Source: Pseudomonadota bacterium (lineage in GTDB: Bacteria; Pseudomonadota; Gammaproteobacteria; Burkholderiales; Burkholderiaceae_B). From it: a stretch of DNA of 7,092 nt. The notes under the pieces were generated by a model that saw only the letters and a list, made by a program, of their open reading frames with translations, was not told the DNA's origin and made no database searches. The stretch lies in the NCBI GenBank assembly GCA_023432075.1, contig JAEYVD010000242.1:1-7092 (forward strand), read 5' to 3'. Shown here piece by piece: positions 1 through 5,971 of the stretch. Position numbers and translations under genes: made by a program. Numbering within the stretch: position 1 is the stretch's first letter; every line of letters begins with the position of its first letter.

Positions 1-829
1 CACGCCGGCGCACGATGTACACATCCCGCGTAATGTCGGGATCCAGCACCGGAATCGACTTCAGGCCATAACCATGCGCCTCGAACAATGCCGGCATGAT
101 GGTCACGAAATTGCCCGACTGCACCAGTCCGATCATGGTGGCCAGCTGATCCACTTCGATGGTCCAGGGCAACTCCAGCCCGCGGGCATTGAGGACGCTG
201 TCGATCTGCAGGCGGGTGGAACTGACCGGATTCAGTCCCACCACCGGCAGGCCGGGCAACTTTTTCCACGACAGCTTGCGGCTGCGTGGCGCCAGCGCAG
301 AACGCTCGGCGTACACCAGGTTAAAGCCATAGGTAGCGACGCGCTCGGCCTCCAGGGTGGGGCCGAATGACACCGGCGTGGTGATACCGAATTCCACCTC
401 GCGTTCTTCAACCAGGCCCGTCGTGACGGTGGCGTTGCCGTCGCGGATCGACAGATACACCTGCGGATGCCGTGCATAGAACTCGGGCAGTACCTTCGGC
501 AGCACCGAATAGCCTACCGAGGCCACCGTGCTCACCATCAGCGTGCCTTCGTGCCCCCGCGCGCGGCGGGCTGCCTCGGTCAGGCTGGCATCCATCTGCG
601 TCACGATAGGCAGCACGCGCTCGTAGAGCGCGCGGCCCACCGACGTCAGCACCACGCTGCGCGTCGTGCGTTCGAACAACCGTCCGCCAATTTCCGACTC
701 CAGCTTTGCGATGCGCCGGCTCAAGGCCGACGTCGTGACGCACAGCAACGCGGCCGCCGACGTGTATTGCCCCATGCGCGCCACGCAGCAGAACGCGCGG
801 ATGTCCTCCAGATCGTAATTGATTCGCAT
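1..829 (-). CDS. LysR-family transcriptional regulator, C-terminus cut off by window edge
   Basis: An open frame reads leftwards from ATG at 829 for 276 codons without a stop and runs off the left edge. Full LysR proteins have about 300 residues, so only some 25 are missing. Residues 1-66 form the typical winged helix-turn-helix: the start MRINYDLEDIRAF, then a helix-turn-helix around residues 23-43 (TSAAALL, TTSALSRRIAKLE), then the wing ending GGRLFERTTRSVVLTSVG. Residues from about 92 onward fit the periplasmic-binding-like effector domain, with segments such as GTLMVSTVASVGYSVLPKVL and VEFGITTPVSF. No good Shine-Dalgarno sequence precedes the start, but this start gives the normal family N-terminus. 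The gene is divergent from the hydrolase and Bug genes, the usual arrangement for a LysR activator of its neighbours. That target relation is inferred and the inducer is unknown. Confidence 0.93.
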   Translation of the reverse strand, partial: MRINYDLEDIRAFCCVARMGQYTSAAALLCVTTSALSRRIAKLESEIGGRLFERTTRSVVLTSVGRALYERVLPIVTQMDASLTEAARRARGHEGTLMVSTVASVGYSVLPKVLPEFYARHPQVYLSIRDGNATVTTGLVEEREVEFGITTPVSFGPTLEAERVATYGFNLVYAERSALAPRSRKLSWKKLPGLPVVGLNPVSSTRLQIDSVLNARGLELPWTIEVDQLATMIGLVQSGNFVTIMPALFEAHGYGLKSIPVLDPDITRDVYIVRRR

Positions 830-837
830 GGATCAAT
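818..837. repeat. Inverted repeat enclosing the LysR start codon
   Basis: ATTGAT (818-823) and ATCAAT (832-837) form a perfect 6-bp inverted repeat with an 8-nt spacer. The complement of the LysR ATG (827-829) lies in the spacer. It could be a weak mRNA hairpin presenting the start codon in its loop, an operator half, or chance. Confidence 0.35.
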
Positions 838-912
838 AATCGTTGAAATTTTTTCGATAGACGTAACTATACGCGCTGGCCGAACATGCCGGCATTACTT
901 CGACGAGCCATC
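830..912. promoter_or_regulatory. Divergent promoter/operator region between LysR gene and hydrolase
   Basis: This 83-bp AT-richer stretch separates the two divergent starts and must hold both promoters. A palindrome, ATAG-N6-CTAT, lies at 857-870. Its size and T/A symmetry resemble LysR-type operators, though the T-to-A spacing is 10 rather than the canonical 11. For the rightward genes a possible -35 is TTGAAA (843-848), with TATACG (868-873) as a weak -10 at a long 19-bp spacing. That would place the RNA start near 880 and would overlap the palindrome. No convincing leftward promoter can be picked out. All assignments here are inference from short motifs. Confidence 0.45.
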
Positions 913-1863
913 ATGAATCCACAAGGCAAGGGCATTTTCCTGAAATCGATGAGCAGCTTCTTCGTGGGCGGCGCGACCGCCGTGCTGGAAGGCCTGCCGG
1001 TCGAATATCGCAGCATGGTCCTGAACGGATCGCCGCGCGAGGTCAACCCGAACGGAGAACAGGTCTATGGGCAGATGTATGTCCAGGAGTACCGCCTGGC
1101 GCAGCCCCGCCATCCGGATCCGGTTCTGCTGTGGCATGGCGGGGGCATGACCGGCTGCACCTGGGAAACGACCCCGGATGGCCGCAACGGCTGGCTGTGG
1201 AAATTCCTGGACGCCGGTTACGACGTGCTGGTCAGCGATGCGGTGGAACGGGGCCGTTCGTCATGGGCACGGTTCCCGCAGGTGTATCGCGAGGCGCCCG
1301 TCTTTCGCACCAAGCGCGAGGCCTGGACGACGTTTCGCATCGGGCCTGTCTACGACCCGGACCCTGCGCTGCGCGAATCCTATGCAGGGCAACAGTTTCC
1401 CACCGAGGCGTTCGACGCGTTCGCCAATCAATGGGTGCCGCGCTGGCCGGGCCACGAGTCCATGATCCTCGCGGCCTACGAAGCGTTGATCGACCGGGTG
1501 GGACATTGCCATATCGTGGCCCACAGCCAAGGTGCGGGCTTTGCAGCCGAAATTGCGCGCCGCCGGCCAAGCGCGGTGCGCCGGGTGGTGGGCGTGGAGC
1601 CCGGCGGCATGCCGCAAGCGGCGCCGATTGAAGCGCTGCCGCCGCATCTTGTTGTGTGGGGCGACTTCATCGAACCATCGGGGTCGCACTGGGTCGGCTA
1701 CCGCCAACAAGCCGAGCGTTACCTGGATTCCATACGCGGGTGCGCCGACGTAACGGTGCTGGACCTGCCCGAAAGCGGCATCGCGGGCAATTCGCACCTG
1801 CCGATGATGGACCGCAATAGCGACGAGGTGTTCCAACGCGTCCTGAACTGGCTGCAAAGCTAA
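913..1863 (+). CDS. Alpha/beta-fold hydrolase, esterase 713-like
   Basis: This 316-residue protein is a serine hydrolase. Several stretches match my memory of the Alcaligenes sp. 'esterase 713' family (structure 1QLW): SSFFVGG (14-20), TWETTPDGR (83-91), a GRS turn, FRIGP, VEPGG, and GNSHLPMMDRN near the end. The predicted nucleophile is Ser205 in AHSQG. The acid is probably Glu229 in VEPGG, just after strand 6, and the base is His295 in GNSH. HGGG (75-78) is the likely oxyanion-hole segment. Esterase 713 is recalled as having two adjacent cysteines there, replaced here by glycines. ATG 913 is chosen because a weak GACGAG lies 5 nt upstream and the in-frame ATG at 886 has no ribosome site; ATG 949 is also possible. 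No signal peptide is seen, so the enzyme is probably cytoplasmic. It lies 32 bp before the Bug receptor gene and is probably co-transcribed with it. The substrate is unknown; an ester or related bond is likely. Confidence 0.88.
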   Translation: MNPQGKGIFLKSMSSFFVGGATAVLEGLPVEYRSMVLNGSPREVNPNGEQVYGQMYVQEYRLAQPRHPDPVLLWHGGGMTGCTWETTPDGRNGWLWKFLDAGYDVLVSDAVERGRSSWARFPQVYREAPVFRTKREAWTTFRIGPVYDPDPALRESYAGQQFPTEAFDAFANQWVPRWPGHESMILAAYEALIDRVGHCHIVAHSQGAGFAAEIARRRPSAVRRVVGVEPGGMPQAAPIEALPPHLVVWGDFIEPSGSHWVGYRQQAERYLDSIRGCADVTVLDLPESGIAGNSHLPMMDRNSDEVFQRVLNWLQS

Positions 1864-1895
1864 GGCAACACAAACGACAACAACGGGAGACAACC

Positions 1896-2876
1896 ATGAA
1901 TATCCGAACCCTTTCCAGCGCGGCGCTGCTGGGAGCCCTTGTGTTGGGAGGCACCAGCGCGGCGCATGCGCAGGCCTACCCCGCCCATCCCATCAAGCTC
2001 ATCGTGGGCTACGCGCCGGCAGGCTCGGTGGACACGTTCGCTCGCATCATCGCCCCCGAACTGGGTCGCGAACTGGGCCAGACCGTGGTCATCGAGAACG
2101 TCGCGGGAGCCGGCGGCATCATCGGCGTCACGCGCGCCGTCAACGCCAAGCCCGATGGGTACACGGTACTGATGGGCATCGTGTCCGACGTCGTGATCGC
2201 GCCCATTCTGCAATCGTCGGCCAAGTACACCTACCGCGACCTGGCCGCCGTCGCGCCGCTGGGCACAAGCGGCGTCGGCGTGGTGGCGAATCCGAACCTG
2301 GGCGTGAAATCTTTCGGCGACCTGATTGCGCGCGCCAAGGCCAACCCGGGCAAGCTGACCTACGGCGCCACCGGCGTCGGCTCGCTGCCGGCCATCGCCA
2401 TGGAGAGCTTCAAGCTCACCACCGGTACGGACATCACCTTTATTCCCTATGCAAGCGCCTCGAAGATCGCGACCGATGTCATCGGCGGGAATGTGGATAT
2501 CGCGGTGTCCGGGTTACCCGCCCTGCTTGAACTGATCAAGAGCGGCCGTGTGACGGGCGTGGGCGTCATGAGCCGCGACCGCGACATCGGCAACCCGGAT
2601 TTGGCGTCGGCGGGTGAAACACCGGAACTCAACGGGATGGACTATTACTTCTGGACCGGAATTTTTGCACCGTCGAATACGCCGGAACCTATCGTCCAGA
2701 CATTGAACGCCGCGTTCAGCCGCGTCATGGCCAAGCCGGAGATCCAGGCACGGTTCAAGGAATTGGGCGTAAAGGTCAGCCCGCCCACCTCGCCCACGGC
2801 GTTTGGGCAGTTCGTGGCGAGCAGCGATGCGCAATGGCAAAAGCTGATCGAAGACGCGAAGATCCCGCGGCAGTAG
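1896..2876 (+). CDS. Bug/TctC-family tripartite tricarboxylate transporter substrate-binding protein
   Basis: This 326-residue periplasmic receptor has a signal peptide at residues 1-25, with a hydrophobic core (AALLGALVLGG) and a type I cleavage site AHA|QA. The mature protein opens with the Bug signature: YPAHPIKLIVGYAPAG, then Asp46 in the ligand loop (SVDTFAR), LGQTVVIENVAGAGG and KPDGYTVLMG. Later family blocks include NPGKLTYGATGVGS, a PYASA segment and FWTGIFAPSNTPEPIV. Length is normal. GGGAGA sits 5 nt before the ATG. Bug proteins bind small organic acids, amides or aromatics and either feed TctAB permeases or act in signalling. No tctA or tctB is present here, so this is an orphan receptor as far as the window shows. 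Pairing with the upstream hydrolase suggests the two deal with a common or related compound. The ligand cannot be told from sequence. Confidence 0.94.
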   Translation: MNIRTLSSAALLGALVLGGTSAAHAQAYPAHPIKLIVGYAPAGSVDTFARIIAPELGRELGQTVVIENVAGAGGIIGVTRAVNAKPDGYTVLMGIVSDVVIAPILQSSAKYTYRDLAAVAPLGTSGVGVVANPNLGVKSFGDLIARAKANPGKLTYGATGVGSLPAIAMESFKLTTGTDITFIPYASASKIATDVIGGNVDIAVSGLPALLELIKSGRVTGVGVMSRDRDIGNPDLASAGETPELNGMDYYFWTGIFAPSNTPEPIVQTLNAAFSRVMAKPEIQARFKELGVKVSPPTSPTAFGQFVASSDAQWQKLIEDAKIPRQ

Positions 2877-2892
2877 GAGGAAGGGACACAAC

Positions 2893-2931
2893 AAAATGGC
2901 CCCAAGCTTTGTGAGCTTGGGGCCATTTTTT
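2893..2931 (+). terminator. Rho-independent terminator after the Bug gene, likely bidirectional
   Basis: A perfect 16-bp stem pairs 2893-2908 with 2914-2929 around a 5-nt loop (TTGTG). Its core is TGGCCCCAAGCT and its right arm runs into six Ts (2926-2931). It lies 17 nt after the Bug stop codon, so it ends the hydrolase-Bug transcript. The left arm begins with four As, so on the minus strand the same hairpin is followed by UUUU and could also stop RNA coming from the tRNA-Pro/pst side. Confidence 0.95.
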
Positions 2932-2939
2932 CGTCCTAC

Positions 2940-2972
2940 CGATTGGTGGTCCACAGGATGGGCCACCAATCG
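2940..2972. repeat. Second long hairpin between the convergent transcription units
   Basis: CGATTGGTGG (2940-2949) pairs perfectly with CCACCAATCG (2963-2972). Three more pairs, one of them G-T, bring the stem to 13 bp around a 7-nt loop (2953-2959). On the plus strand it is followed by the pyrimidine-rich TCTTTTCT, a poor U-tract; on the minus strand there is no U-tract. It may be a backup terminator, or a structure protecting or helping to process the 3' end of the tRNA-Pro transcript. Its role is not clear. Confidence 0.7.
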
Positions 2973-3014
2973 TCTTTTCTTGCACTGCGGAAATCCGGAG
3001 ACCCGCATGAATAT

Positions 3015-3091
3015 TGGTCGGGGCGGTGGGATTCGAACTCACGACCCTCTGCTCCCAAAGCAGATGCGCTACCAGGCTGCGCTACGCCCCG
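3015..3091 (-). tRNA. tRNA-Pro, anticodon UGG
   Basis: This 77-nt cloverleaf reads on the minus strand. The acceptor stem is CGGGGCG/CGCCCCG with discriminator A and encoded CCA. The D stem is GCGC/GCGC with AGCCUGGUA in the loop. The anticodon stem is UCUGC/GCAGA with loop UUUGGGA, giving anticodon UGG, which reads CCN proline codons. The T loop is UUCGAAU. The T stem is GUGAG/CCCAC, leaving one A-C mismatch at its fourth pair. The gene lies 58 bp after pstB with its own -10 element. No intron is present. The identity is certain; the mismatch is noted separately. Confidence 0.97.
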
Positions 3092-3101
3092 AAGGGTGGA
3101 G

Positions 3102-3107
3102 ACTATA
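3102..3107 (-). promoter_or_regulatory. -10 element of the tRNA-Pro promoter
   Basis: TATAGT on the minus strand ends 10 nt before the first tRNA base, the usual position for a stable-RNA promoter with a very short leader. The hexamer about 17 nt upstream does not resemble TTGACA, so the -35 is weak or absent. Confidence 0.6.
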
Positions 3108-3149
3108 CCAGAAACCGGTGTATGGCGTCCGCTGCACCCGCCCCTGCGA

Positions 3150-3926
3150 TCAGCCGAAGCGGCCCGTGATGTAGTCCTCGGTTTCCTTGCGCGAGGGCTT
3201 AACAAAAATCTGGTCGGTTTGACCGAATTCCATCAGTTCACCCAGGTACATATACGCCGTGTAGTCCGAGCAACGCGCGGCCTGCTGCATGTTGTGCGTC
3301 ACGATCACGACGGTGTAGTCGTTCTTCAGTTCGGCGATCAGTTCTTCGATCTTGGCGGTGGAGATGGGATCCAGCGCCGAGCACGGCTCGTCAAGCAGCA
3401 AGACTTCGGGCTTGATCGCGACGCCGCGGGCGATGCACAGGCGCTGTTGCTGGCCGCCGGACAGGCTGTTGCCGCTTTGGTGCAGCTTGTCCTTCACTTC
3501 GTTCCAGAGCGCGGCCTTGCTCAGCGCCCATTCCACGCGCTCGTCCATCTCGCCCTTGGACAGGCGTTCGAACAGACGCACGCCGAAGGAGATGTTGTCG
3601 TAGATGCTCATGGGGAACGGCGTGGGCTTCTGGAAGACCATGCCGACCTTGGCGCGGATCAGCGAGATATCGGTCTTGGCCGTCAGCAGGTTCTCGCCGT
3701 CCAGGAGGATTTCGCCCTCGGCGCGCTGGCCGGGGTAGAGCTCGAACATGCGGTTGAACGTGCGCAGCAAGGTCGATTTGCCGCAGCCCGACGGGCCGAT
3801 GAAGGCGGTGACCTTCTTCTCCTGGATCGACATGTTCACGTTGCGAATCGCGTGGAACTTGCCGTAGTAGAAGTTCAGGTCCTTGACCTCGAGCTTGTTC
3901 TTGACTGCGGTAGCGGTGTTTTCCAT
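3150..3926 (-). CDS. pstB: Phosphate ABC transporter ATP-binding protein PstB
   Basis: This 258-residue cytoplasmic ATPase drives the Pst phosphate importer. The ABC domain is complete: Walker [10 protein letters not shown] (44-52), Q-loop Gln99 followed by the PstB-typical [12 protein letters not shown], signature LSGGQQ (155-160), Walker B LLLDEP (176-181), D-loop SALD (183-186) and switch His211 in VTHNMQQA. The C-terminus, [12 protein letters not shown], is the normal PstB ending, and the length of about 258 is typical. A purine-rich AGGGAA precedes the ATG. It is the last pst gene, 48 bp after pstA, with a hairpin in that gap. After the stop there is no phoU and no terminator; tRNA-Pro follows. 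PstB should also take part in PhoR/PhoU phosphate signalling, known from the family rather than shown here. Confidence 0.98.
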   Translation of the reverse strand: MENTATAVKNKLEVKDLNFYYGKFHAIRNVNMSIQEKKVTAFIGPSGCGKSTLLRTFNRMFELYPGQRAEGEILLDGENLLTAKTDISLIRAKVGMVFQKPTPFPMSIYDNISFGVRLFERLSKGEMDERVEWALSKAALWNEVKDKLHQSGNSLSGGQQQRLCIARGVAIKPEVLLLDEPCSALDPISTAKIEELIAELKNDYTVVIVTHNMQQAARCSDYTAYMYLGELMEFGQTDQIFVKPSRKETEDYITGRFG

Positions 3927-3942
3927 TGCATTTCCCTTGGCT

Positions 3943-3963
3943 CCGGCGCGGCTGGCGCGCCGG
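3943..3963 (-). other. GC-rich intercistronic hairpin between pstA and pstB
   Basis: CCGGCGCG (3943-3950) and CGCGCCGG (3956-3963) form a perfect 8-bp all-G/C stem with a 5-nt loop. In the pst mRNA it lies between the pstA stop and the pstB ribosome site and has no U-tract after it. It is probably an mRNA-stability or processing element, or a translational insulator, and not a terminator. Confidence 0.65.
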
Positions 3964-3974
3964 GATAGCGATCT

Positions 3975-4829
3975 TTACTTGCGGAACAAGTTGCGGGCGA
4001 TGATGTTGATGCCCAACACCAGCAGCGTGATCAGCGTCGCGCCGGCCCAGGCCAGGTTGTTCCAGTCCTTGAAGGGGCTGGCGGCGTATTGGTAGATGAC
4101 GACCGGCAGGTTGGCCATCGGCCCGTTCATGTTCAGCGACATGAACTGGTTGGACAGCGCGGTGAACAGCAGCGGCGCGGTTTCGCCGGAGATACGGGCG
4201 ATGGCGAGCAGCACGCCGGTGATGATGCCGGACTTGGCGGCGCGATAACACACCATGGTGATCATGCGCCACTTCGGGCAGCCCAGCGCGGCGGTGGCTT
4301 CGCGCAGGCTGTTGGGCACCAGCAGCAGCATGTTGTCGGTGGTGCGGACCACGACGGGAATCACCAGGATGGACAGCGCAACCGCGCCGGCCCAACCGGA
4401 GTAATGCCCCACCTGCGCCACGTACACGGCATAGATGAACAGACCGATGATGATGGACGGCGCGGACAGCAGCACGTCGTTCAGGAATCGCGTGGCGGGC
4501 GCCAGCCAGCCGCGCTGGCCGTATTCGGCCAGGTAGGTGCCCGCAAGAATGCCCACCGGCGTGCCGATCAGCGTGCCGACGCCCGCCATCATCACGCTGC
4601 CGAGAATGGCGTTGAGCAATCCCCCCGCCTGGCCCGGCGGCGGCGTGATTTCGGTGAAGAGCGTGTACGACAGCGCGGGAGCGCCCTTCATCAACAGCGT
4701 CAGAATGATCCAGAACAGCCAGAACAGGCCGAACAGCAATGTCGTCATCGACACGGCGAGCATGATGCGATTGACCACGCGGCGCCGGCGATAGATGCCG
4801 TTCTGCATGTTGAGTACGGATTCAGCCAT
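3975..4829 (-). CDS. pstA: Phosphate ABC transporter permease PstA
   Basis: This 284-residue inner-membrane permease forms half of the phosphate channel with PstC. A basic start (YRRRR, 13-17) precedes a first membrane helix at about 22-47. Further hydrophobic spans lie near 72-100, 118-140, 145-162, 200-222 and 260-280, giving the six helices usual for the family. The MetI-type coupling (EAA) loop is at 176-199 (LREATAALG followed by CPKWRMITMVCY), where PstB docks. ARISGETAP (211-219) holds the conserved Arg/Glu pair that matters for phosphate transport in E. coli PstA/PstC. AAGGA lies 7 nt before the ATG, which supports this start over Met8. It begins 24 bp after the pstC stop, so the two are very likely co-transcribed. 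Nothing appears broken. Confidence 0.97.
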   Translation of the reverse strand: MAESVLNMQNGIYRRRRVVNRIMLAVSMTTLLFGLFWLFWIILTLLMKGAPALSYTLFTEITPPPGQAGGLLNAILGSVMMAGVGTLIGTPVGILAGTYLAEYGQRGWLAPATRFLNDVLLSAPSIIIGLFIYAVYVAQVGHYSGWAGAVALSILVIPVVVRTTDNMLLLVPNSLREATAALGCPKWRMITMVCYRAAKSGIITGVLLAIARISGETAPLLFTALSNQFMSLNMNGPMANLPVVIYQYAASPFKDWNNLAWAGATLITLLVLGINIIARNLFRK

Positions 4830-4853
4830 GGTTTTTCCTTGTGCTTCCGGGCG

Positions 4854-5870
4854 TCAGGTCTTCTTGCCTTCGCCGGCGGACAGGCGGACCAGCAGCGCCT
4901 TGGCCAGGGCCAGCACGATGGTCGTGATGAGGAACAGGATCAGGCCCAGTTCCAGCAACGCCGCCTTCTGGATGCCGCCCGCCTCGTTGAATTCGTTGGC
5001 GAGCGCCGAGGCGATGGAGTTGCCGGGCGAAAACAGCGAGCCGGACCACTTGAACGCATTGCCGATGACGAAAGTCACGGCCATGGTTTCGCCAAGCGCG
5101 CGGCCCAGGCCGAGCATGATGCCGCCGATGACGCCCGACTTGGTGAAGGGCAGGACCACGCGCCACATCACTTCCCAGGTCGTGCTGCCCAGACCGTAGG
5201 CCGATTCCTTAAGCATCGCGGGGACCAGCTCGAACACGTCGCGCATCACGGCGGCGATGAACGGGATGATCATGATCGAGAGGATCAGGCCAGCGGTGAA
5301 GATGCCGATGCCGAACGGCGGGCCCGCGAACAGTCCGCCGATGATGGGCAGACTGCCCAACGTTGCGATCAGGAACGGCTGCACGTACTGCTGGAACACG
5401 GGCACGAAGACGAACAGGCCCCACATGCCGTAGATGATGGACGGGATGGCCGCCAGCATTTCGATGGCGGTGCCCAGCGGGCGGCGCAGCCAGGTCGGCG
5501 ACAGTTCAGTCAGGAAGATGGCGATGCCGAAAGACACCGGCACGGCGATGATCAGCGCGATCGCGGAGGTCAGCAATGTGCCGATGATCGGCACGACCGC
5601 GCCGTAATTGGAGTTGACCGGATCCCAGTCATTGAGCCACAGGAACGACAAGCCATATTTGGCCAGCGATTCGCGGCTGCCGTAGATGAGGGAGATGAGA
5701 ATTGCCGCCAGCAGAATGAACACCAGAAAGGCGAACAGGCGGGTCAGATTCTTGAACAGCGCATCCATCAGCGCGTTTTTTGTTTGCTTCATAGGCGAAG
5801 GCGTGCCGGTAGTCACGGAATCCGCCACGCTGGGCGGAAGCGGCACACTATTATCCATTACCGCGCTCAT
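4854..5870 (-). CDS. pstC: Phosphate ABC transporter permease PstC
   Basis: This 338-residue inner-membrane permease is the partner of PstA. A hydrophilic N-terminal tail of about 40 residues rich in S, T and P comes before the first helix (46-63). Later spans lie near 91-120, 136-159, 187-208, 246-270 and 310-332. The EAA-type coupling loop is [16 protein letters not shown] followed by VVLP (221-241). GRALGETMA (256-264) holds the conserved Arg257 and Glu261 of the transport path. [16 protein letters not shown] is a PstC hallmark. The protein is slightly longer than E. coli PstC because of the tail. An AAGGA ribosome site lies 11 nt before ATG 5870, rather far, so GTG/ATG codons a few positions later cannot be excluded. 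It follows pstS after 101 bp that contain a strong hairpin. Confidence 0.97.
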   Translation of the reverse strand: MSAVMDNSVPLPPSVADSVTTGTPSPMKQTKNALMDALFKNLTRLFAFLVFILLAAILISLIYGSRESLAKYGLSFLWLNDWDPVNSNYGAVVPIIGTLLTSAIALIIAVPVSFGIAIFLTELSPTWLRRPLGTAIEMLAAIPSIIYGMWGLFVFVPVFQQYVQPFLIATLGSLPIIGGLFAGPPFGIGIFTAGLILSIMIIPFIAAVMRDVFELVPAMLKESAYGLGSTTWEVMWRVVLPFTKSGVIGGIMLGLGRALGETMAVTFVIGNAFKWSGSLFSPGNSIASALANEFNEAGGIQKAALLELGLILFLITTIVLALAKALLVRLSAGEGKKT

Positions 5871-5878
5871 GGATGGAC

Positions 5879-5891
5879 TTTCCTTAGGAAA
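5879..5891 (-). other. Small hairpin overlapping the pstC ribosome-binding site
   Basis: TTTCC (5879-5883) and GGAAA (5887-5891) are inverted around TTA. In the mRNA this reads TTTCCTAAGGAAA, so the pstC Shine-Dalgarno AAGGA straddles the loop and one arm of a 5-bp stem. It may lower pstC translation relative to pstS. It is short and could be chance. Confidence 0.35.
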
Positions 5892-5927
5892 CCTGGGGGG
5901 AACAGCAGGTAGGTCGATTTACAGGCG

Positions 5928-5960
5928 GCGGCCCCGCCCGCCTTGTGGCGTCGGGGCCGC
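5928..5960 (-). other. Strong intercistronic hairpin between pstS and pstC
   Basis: GCGGCCCCG (5928-5936) pairs perfectly with CGGGGCCGC (5952-5960). Inside it, CGCC/GGCG (5939-5942 with 5947-5950) adds 4 bp, closing a 4-nt loop. In the pst mRNA the structure begins 11 nt after the pstS stop. No U-tract follows, so it is unlikely to be a full terminator. Hairpins after binding-protein genes in ABC operons usually block 3' exonucleases and leave extra binding-protein mRNA, which would fit the need for more PstS than PstCAB. Confidence 0.75.
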
Positions 5961-5971
5961 GCGTTACTGAT

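Noticed and set aside
886..912. Earlier in-frame ATG at 886 as start of the hydrolase
   Set aside because: No ribosome site precedes it and it would fall almost on the likely RNA start. The nine extra residues (MPALLRRAI) do not resemble the family N-terminus. ATG 913 is preferred, with moderate certainty.
467..916. Open frame on the plus strand opposite the LysR gene
   Set aside because: It is antisense to a well-formed LysR helix-turn-helix coding region. The similar frames at 74-370 and, on the minus strand, 232-477 and 408-836 are likewise shadows.
2943..3968. 341-codon open frame on the plus strand across tRNA-Pro and antisense to pstB
   Set aside because: It reads through a tRNA gene and the reverse of pstB, with no domain resemblance.
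4089..5912. 607-codon open frame on the plus strand opposite pstA and pstC
   Set aside because: It lies antisense to two certain genes. Its translation is dominated by R, Q, H, D and A with no recognisable domain, as expected when high-GC codons are read backwards.
5928..5960. Rho-independent terminator after pstS
   Set aside because: The stem is strong but no run of U follows on the minus strand, so it is reported as an intercistronic hairpin instead.
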